Shown piece by piece: positions 59,599 through 64,000 of a stretch of DNA of 64,000 nt. Source of the stretch: SHWB01 sp050246875 (GTDB taxonomy: Bacteria; Pseudomonadota; Alphaproteobacteria; UBA6615). The notes beneath the pieces were generated by a model. It saw only the letters and a list, made by a program, of their open reading frames with translations, was not told the DNA's origin and did no database searches. Location: the NCBI GenBank assembly GCA_050246875.1, contig JBFWVF010000013.1, positions 1 through 64,000 of the forward strand, written 5' to 3'. The position numbers were made by a program, and so were the translations under genes. The number at the start of each line of letters is the position of its first letter. Positions within the stretch are counted from its first letter, which is position 1.

Positions 59599-62040
59599 AT
59601 GGCCGGGACGCCCGCTGCCCCCGCAGGGCATGCAAAGCCGCAGGACGGATCGACGTCGGCCTGCCATGCCCATGGACATGGATCCGAGAGCCACGGGGCC
59701 GGCCCTGCCCATGGCGCGGTGTCGAAGGCCGATGGGGAGGGAGACCACCGGGTGAAGGACCCGGTGTGTGGGATGAGCGTCGATCCGCACACCGCGAAGC
59801 ACCGGGCCGAACATGCGGGCCACCCCTACTATTTCTGTTCGGCCGGTTGCCGGACCAAGTTCCTGGCGGACCCGGAACGGTATTTGTCGCCCGCAGAGGC
59901 CCGGGCGCCGCAGGAGCCGGTGCCGGACGGAACGACCTACACCTGCCCCATGCATCCGGAGGTGCGGCAGATCGGACCCGGCTCCTGCCCCATCTGCGGC
60001 ATGGCGCTGGAACCACTGCTGGTGACCGCCGAGGCCGGTCCGAATGCGGAACTCATCGACATGACGCGACGCTTCTGGATCGGGCTCGTCTTTGCACTGC
60101 CCGTGGTCGCGCTGGAGATGGGCGGGCACCTGACCGGGCTGGACCACGTTGTGCCGCGGCAGATTTCGAACTGGGTCCAGATGGCGCTGGCAACGCCCGT
60201 GGTGTTGTGGGCGGGATGGCCCTTCTTCTTGCGCGGCGGGCAGTCGCTGGTCACGCGCAACCTCAACATGTTCACGCTGATCGCCATCGGCACCGGTGCC
60301 GCATGGATCTACAGCATGGTGGCGGCGCTCGTTCCCGGCACCTTCCCCGACGCCTTCCGCGGCCATGACGGTTCGGTCGCCGTCTACTTTGAAGCCGCGG
60401 CGGTAATTACCGTTCTGGTGCTGCTGGGACAGGTGCTGGAACTCCGCGCCCGGGAAAGCACGAGCGGCGCCATCCGGGCCCTCCTCGACCTTGCGCCCAA
60501 GACAGCACGTCGTGTGTTGCCCGATGGCAGTGACGAGGAGGTTGCGCTCGACCTCGTGCAGGTCGGCGACCGCCTGCGTGTGCGGCCCGGCGAAAAGGTG
60601 CCGGTAGATGGCGAGGTCGTCGACGGGCGCAGTGCCGTCGACGAATCCATGGTGACCGGCGAGTCGATGCCAGTGACCAAGGAAGCCGGCGCCACAGCGA
60701 TCGGCGGTACGGTCAATCAATCGGGAAGTCTGGTGATCGAGGCCCGCGGCGTCGGTCGTGACACGATGCTGTCGCGCATCGTTCAGCTGGTCGCCGAGGC
60801 CCAGCGCAGCCGTGCACCGATCCAGAGACTGGCCGATCAGGTCTCTGGCTGGTTCGTGCCGGCGGTGATCGCCATCTCGGTCCTTGCCTTCGCCGCATGG
60901 TCGGTGTGGGGGCCGGAACCTCGCCTTTCATACGCAATGGTTGCCGCCGTGGCGGTGCTGATCATCGCCTGTCCCTGCGCGCTGGGGCTGGCGACGCCAA
61001 TGTCCATCATGGTCGGCGTCGGGCGCGGCGCACAGGCCGGTGTGCTGATCAAGAACGCCGAGGCGCTGGAACGGATGGAGAAGGTCGACACACTGATCGT
61101 CGACAAGACAGGGACGCTCACGGAGGGCAAGCCGGCGCTCACGGAAATCGTCACGGCGAAGCATTTCAACCGGACGGAGGTGCTGCGGCTCGCCGCAAGC
61201 GTCGAGCGGGCGAGCGAGCATCCACTGGCCGCCGCGATCGTTCAGGCCGCAGAAGCAGAGGGCCTAATCCTGGCATCCGTACAGCAGTTCGATTCGCCGA
61301 CAGGACGTGGCGCAATGGGCACCGTCGAGGAACGCAGGATCCTTCTCGGTAATGCCAATTTCCTGGGCGAGCATGGCGTCGACGTGACCTCGCTTTCGGA
61401 TGCCGCCGAGCGGCTGCGCCAGGACGGTGCCACGGCCATCTTCATGGCGGTCGATGGTCGAGCCGCGGGCGTCTTCGCCATCGCCGACCCGGTCAAGGCG
61501 ACCACGCCCGAGGCGCTCGCCGCGCTGAAGGCCGAGGGCATCCGCGTCATCATGCTGACCGGCGACAACTGGACCACCGCGAAGGCCGTCGCGCGGCGCC
61601 TTGGCATCGATGATGTCGAGGCCGAGGTGCTGCCCGACCAGAAGAGCGCGGTCGTCCAACGCTACAAGGGCGAGGGACGGGTCGTGGCGATGGCTGGCGA
61701 CGGCGTCAACGACGCACCGGCACTGGCCGCGGCAGACGTCGGCATCGCCATGGGCACCGGCACCGACATTGCCATGGAGAGTGCCAGCGTGACACTGCTC
61801 AAGGGAGACCTCAACGGCATCGTGCGGGCACGGCGCCTGTCGCAGGCGACCATGAGCAACATCCGTCAGAACCTGTTCTTCGCCTTCGTCTACAACGCGC
61901 TGGGCGTACCGGTCGCGGCCGGCGTGCTGTTCCCGGTCTTCGGCATCCTGCTGTCGCCAATCATCGCGGCGGCGGCGATGGCGCTGTCCTCTGTCAGCGT
62001 CATCACCAACGCCGCACGGCTGCGGGCAGTGAAACTCTGA
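59599..62040 (+). CDS. copA: Copper-translocating P1B-type ATPase
   Basis: An 813-residue Cu(I)-exporting ATPase. The N-terminus has a His/Gly-rich segment (residues 1-50), a YHS domain (53-97: DPVCGMSVDP...YYFCSAGCRTKF) and a heavy-metal-binding domain (113-140: YTCPMHPEVRQIGPGSCPICGM). There is no CxxC HMA domain. The membrane CPC motif is near residue 458, the phosphorylation motif DKTGT near 502 and GDGVNDAPALAAADVGIAMG near 700. AGGAGA precedes the ATG. It is controlled by the CueR operator upstream and followed by copper-binding protein genes. A silver role (SilP-like) is possible. Confidence 0.92.
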   Translation: MAGTPAAPAGHAKPQDGSTSACHAHGHGSESHGAGPAHGAVSKADGEGDHRVKDPVCGMSVDPHTAKHRAEHAGHPYYFCSAGCRTKFLADPERYLSPAEARAPQEPVPDGTTYTCPMHPEVRQIGPGSCPICGMALEPLLVTAEAGPNAELIDMTRRFWIGLVFALPVVALEMGGHLTGLDHVVPRQISNWVQMALATPVVLWAGWPFFLRGGQSLVTRNLNMFTLIAIGTGAAWIYSMVAALVPGTFPDAFRGHDGSVAVYFEAAAVITVLVLLGQVLELRARESTSGAIRALLDLAPKTARRVLPDGSDEEVALDLVQVGDRLRVRPGEKVPVDGEVVDGRSAVDESMVTGESMPVTKEAGATAIGGTVNQSGSLVIEARGVGRDTMLSRIVQLVAEAQRSRAPIQRLADQVSGWFVPAVIAISVLAFAAWSVWGPEPRLSYAMVAAVAVLIIACPCALGLATPMSIMVGVGRGAQAGVLIKNAEALERMEKVDTLIVDKTGTLTEGKPALTEIVTAKHFNRTEVLRLAASVERASEHPLAAAIVQAAEAEGLILASVQQFDSPTGRGAMGTVEERRILLGNANFLGEHGVDVTSLSDAAERLRQDGATAIFMAVDGRAAGVFAIADPVKATTPEALAALKAEGIRVIMLTGDNWTTAKAVARRLGIDDVEAEVLPDQKSAVVQRYKGEGRVVAMAGDGVNDAPALAAADVGIAMGTGTDIAMESASVTLLKGDLNGIVRARRLSQATMSNIRQNLFFAFVYNALGVPVAAGVLFPVFGILLSPIIAAAAMALSSVSVITNAARLRAVKL

Positions 62041-62171
62041 TGCCGGGCTGGAAGGCCGAACGGCGTCGGCAATTCGGAGCGGCGGAACGGGCCATACTTG
62101 ACGGCGTTCCGCCGCCTCCCGATATTGCTAAGTTGCGTGGCCAACCCCGCGGCAGGACGAACAACAGGTCG

Positions 62172-62618
62172 ATGCAAATCGTACCGACGATCCGCATGAG
62201 CATCGACCAGACCCGCGTGCTTTCCCGCGGGGTACTTGCCGTGCTGGCGTCGCTGGTACTGTTGTTCGCGATATCGATTGCCGGATCGGCCTTTGCGGGC
62301 ACAGCCGAACAATCCGGCCATCACGTCGTTGCCGACGGCGATCATTCGGACCATCACGTTTCCGGGATGACCTACCATATCCGGGCCGTATCGGTGGAGA
62401 CCGGCGCCGCCACGCTGGAAGCGTCTTCGGCGACGGACGAATGCCACCGCAACGACAGCTGCTGTGCCATGGCCTGCGGCGGCGCCGCGCTCCTTACGGT
62501 CTGGGTATCGCCCTGGCCGGCGACAGGGTCATCGCGCATCGGTGCAATGCCGACGCAGGGCACCGGAGGACTGGCGGCCGAACCGCTTCGACGTCCTCCC
62601 CGCGCCATGTCAGCCTGA
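62172..62618 (+). CDS. Small membrane-linked protein of the copper island
   Basis: A 148-residue protein with one hydrophobic segment (residues about 18-42) that may be a signal or anchor. The mature part has HHVVADGDHSDHHV and DECHRNDSCCAMACGG, rich in His and Cys, which suggests metal binding. The ATG at 62172 was chosen with a CAGGTCG element nearby; ATG 62196 is an alternative. It follows the ATPase gene by 131 bp. No family recognised. Confidence 0.55.
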   Translation: MQIVPTIRMSIDQTRVLSRGVLAVLASLVLLFAISIAGSAFAGTAEQSGHHVVADGDHSDHHVSGMTYHIRAVSVETGAATLEASSATDECHRNDSCCAMACGGAALLTVWVSPWPATGSSRIGAMPTQGTGGLAAEPLRRPPRAMSA

Positions 62619-62747
62619 CATAGTCGGACGCGCCGCCGGACCGTTGTGTCCGGGGCCGGCCCAATCCTCCCGATCCGCGCGCGATCGCGATCCGGCGCAA
62701 GCCGTGATGCGGTGCGCCGTCGTTCATCCATTCGTGAAGGTCAAACC

Positions 62748-63296
62748 ATGAAACTGTCATTCAGTGGCCGAGCCCTGCTCGCCGCCGCAGTCGCCGGCGC
62801 CGTCGCCCTGGCCTCCGCTTCCCACGCCGCCCCCGGCCATGTGCAGGCGACCGCCATCGGCAAGCCCGGCACGGCCGGCCCAAATACGCGCACCATCGAA
62901 ATCAAGCTCGGCGACATGTTCTTCGAACCCGAGCGCATCTCCGTGCGCCCGGGAGAAACCGTCCGCTTCGTCATCTCCAACACGGGCAAGGTGCTGCACG
63001 AATTCAATATCGGCACGGCTGCCATGCACGCCGTCCATCAGAAGGAGATGGAGGCCATGGCCGCGCAGGGCGTCATCACCGACACCGGCATCGACCAAAC
63101 GAAGATGCATGGCGGCCACATGGGCGCCGACGGCAAGCCGATGATGCACGACGATCCGAACGCTGTCCTCGTTCCGCCGGGCGGCCGGGGCGAGGTGGTC
63201 TGGACCTTCCCCAACGCCACCGATCTCGAGTTCGCCTGCAACCTGCCGGGCCATTACGACGCCGGCATGGTCGGCCGCATCGGCATGACGCGTTGA
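62748..63296 (+). CDS. Exported cupredoxin, copper-binding
   Basis: A 182-residue periplasmic cupredoxin with a signal peptide (residues 1-27). The type 1 copper ligands are visible: His in VLHEFNIG, Cys in FACNLPGHYDAGM, the following His and Met. The insert between them is Met/His-rich (MHAVHQKEMEAM, KMHGGHMGADGKPMMHDD) and can bind extra copper. It is likely a periplasmic copper carrier or chaperone for the oxidase encoded next. The multicopper oxidase gene follows by 16 bp. Confidence 0.85.
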   Translation: MKLSFSGRALLAAAVAGAVALASASHAAPGHVQATAIGKPGTAGPNTRTIEIKLGDMFFEPERISVRPGETVRFVISNTGKVLHEFNIGTAAMHAVHQKEMEAMAAQGVITDTGIDQTKMHGGHMGADGKPMMHDDPNAVLVPPGGRGEVVWTFPNATDLEFACNLPGHYDAGMVGRIGMTR

Positions 63297-63312
63297 CCGG
63301 GGGAACAGAGCC

Positions 63313-64000
63313 ATGAATGCAATGCAACTCCGCGGGCTCGCGCGTGCTGCCATGCTCGCGGTCGTGCTGTCGCTGCCGAGTGGCCTCGCCACGGCCGGCG
63401 TCTATGAACTGACCATCGACCAGACGACCATCGATATTGGAGGCACGCAGCGCACGGCGATGACCGTCAATGGCACGGTGCCGGGTCCGCTGCTGCGCTG
63501 GCGGGAGGGCGAGGATGTCGAGCTGCGCGTCACCAACCGGTTGAAGGAGACCAGCTCGATCCACTGGCACGGCATCCTGCTGCCGCCGAGCCAGGACGGC
63601 GTGCCAGGCATCAGCCCTGGCTTCCACGGCATCGCGCCCGGCGAGACCTTTACCTATCGGTTCCGCGTCCGCCAGGGCGGCACCTACTGGTATCACAGCC
63701 ACTCTGGCACACAGGAACAGTCCGGCGTCTATGGGCCGATCGTCATCACGCCGGCCGGGCGCGAGCCGTTCCGCGCCGACCGCGAGCACGTCATCGTGCT
63801 GTCCGACTGGACCGACGAGGATCCGCGCCGCGTCATCGCCAATCTGAAGGCCGTCCCCGGCTATTACAACTTTGCCCGTCGCACGGGCGCCGATCTCTTC
63901 CGCGACATGGCAAATGCGAAAGACCCGGCCGAACGCGCGGCGATCTGGAACGACCGCCTCGACTGGGCCGAGATGCGGATGGACCCGACCGACCTCGCCG
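63313..64000 (+). CDS. Multicopper oxidase (CopA/PcoA-like), truncated by the window edge
   Basis: The first 229 residues of a periplasmic multicopper oxidase. A signal peptide (residues 1-28) is followed by a cupredoxin domain with the copper motifs SIHWHGILLP and GTYWYHSHSGTQEQSGVYG. It oxidises Cu(I) to Cu(II) and protects the periplasm. It has no twin-arginine in the leader, unlike many CopA proteins. The gene starts 16 bp after the cupredoxin gene and continues past 64000, so the C-terminal copper sites cannot be checked. Confidence 0.88.
   Translation, partial: MNAMQLRGLARAAMLAVVLSLPSGLATAGVYELTIDQTTIDIGGTQRTAMTVNGTVPGPLLRWREGEDVELRVTNRLKETSSIHWHGILLPPSQDGVPGISPGFHGIAPGETFTYRFRVRQGGTYWYHSHSGTQEQSGVYGPIVITPAGREPFRADREHVIVLSDWTDEDPRRVIANLKAVPGYYNFARRTGADLFRDMANAKDPAERAAIWNDRLDWAEMRMDPTDLA

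Overview
The window is a GC-rich chromosomal segment of an alphaproteobacterium, probably Rhodospirillales-like. The support is the 16S-tRNA-Ile-tRNA-Ala-23S-5S-tRNA-fMet operon order, the cysE-iscR-desulfurase-sufBCDSE-sufT-sufA order, the ispG-hisS-hemA-prfA-prmC-DUF4167-clpB neighbourhood and strong GC bias at third codon positions. Genus-level placement was not possible by reading alone. Genes are packed tightly, often with 4-bp GTGA or ATGA overlaps.

Layout. 1-5658: a complete rRNA operon on the minus strand with a well-formed promoter (TTGACA, 17 bp, TACAAC) and a boxA-like leader element. 5833-14047: accessory metabolism, with a SixA-like phosphatase, two related cupins around a haloalkane dehalogenase-like enzyme, an alpha/beta hydrolase, two tandem SDR dehydrogenases, a geranylgeranyl-reductase-family flavoprotein and an altronate/galactarate dehydratase. 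14103-19012: a small glycan cluster with a GT2 transferase, a UDP-galactopyranose mutase that resembles the eukaryotic rather than the bacterial class, a multi-span GT-C-like protein and a UPF0104 membrane protein. 19117-20386: cbpM and cbpA. 20463-26838: a queuosine module (queA, tgt, queF, queG and a VUT-family transporter), led by a CAU-anticodon tRNA and flanked by two divergent RidA-family genes and an EamA transporter. 26941-29909: mnmA, an exported protein, tenA and a [2Fe-2S] ferredoxin.

29944-39613: a large iron-sulfur assembly operon with three cysteine desulfurases, IscR and CysE. Its promoter overlaps a GC-rich sequence whose arms match the IscR type-1 box, suggesting autoregulation. 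39814-45734: a COG2945 hydrolase, a caspase-fold protein lacking the catalytic Cys, two tandem GMC flavoenzymes and a glutathionyl-hydroquinone reductase. 45740-58032: a lipase-like membrane-anchored hydrolase, clpB with a candidate heat-shock promoter, a fused solute-binding/TRIC membrane protein, a repeat-rich DUF4167 protein, then prmC, prfA, hemA (glutamyl-tRNA reductase), hisS and ispG. 58349-64000: a copper-resistance island (DUF305, CueR, a P1B ATPase with YHS and heavy-metal-binding N-terminal domains, a small exported protein, a cupredoxin and a truncated multicopper oxidase) with a clear CueR operator.

The most unusual items are the class II-type UGM and its neighbours, the SBP-TRIC fusion, the pseudo-caspase, the IscR-type site at the suf promoter and the perfect 12-bp inverted repeat upstream of one ridA gene. 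No CRISPR array, insertion sequence or prophage was seen. All family calls come from reading sequence and remembered family features; no database search was run.
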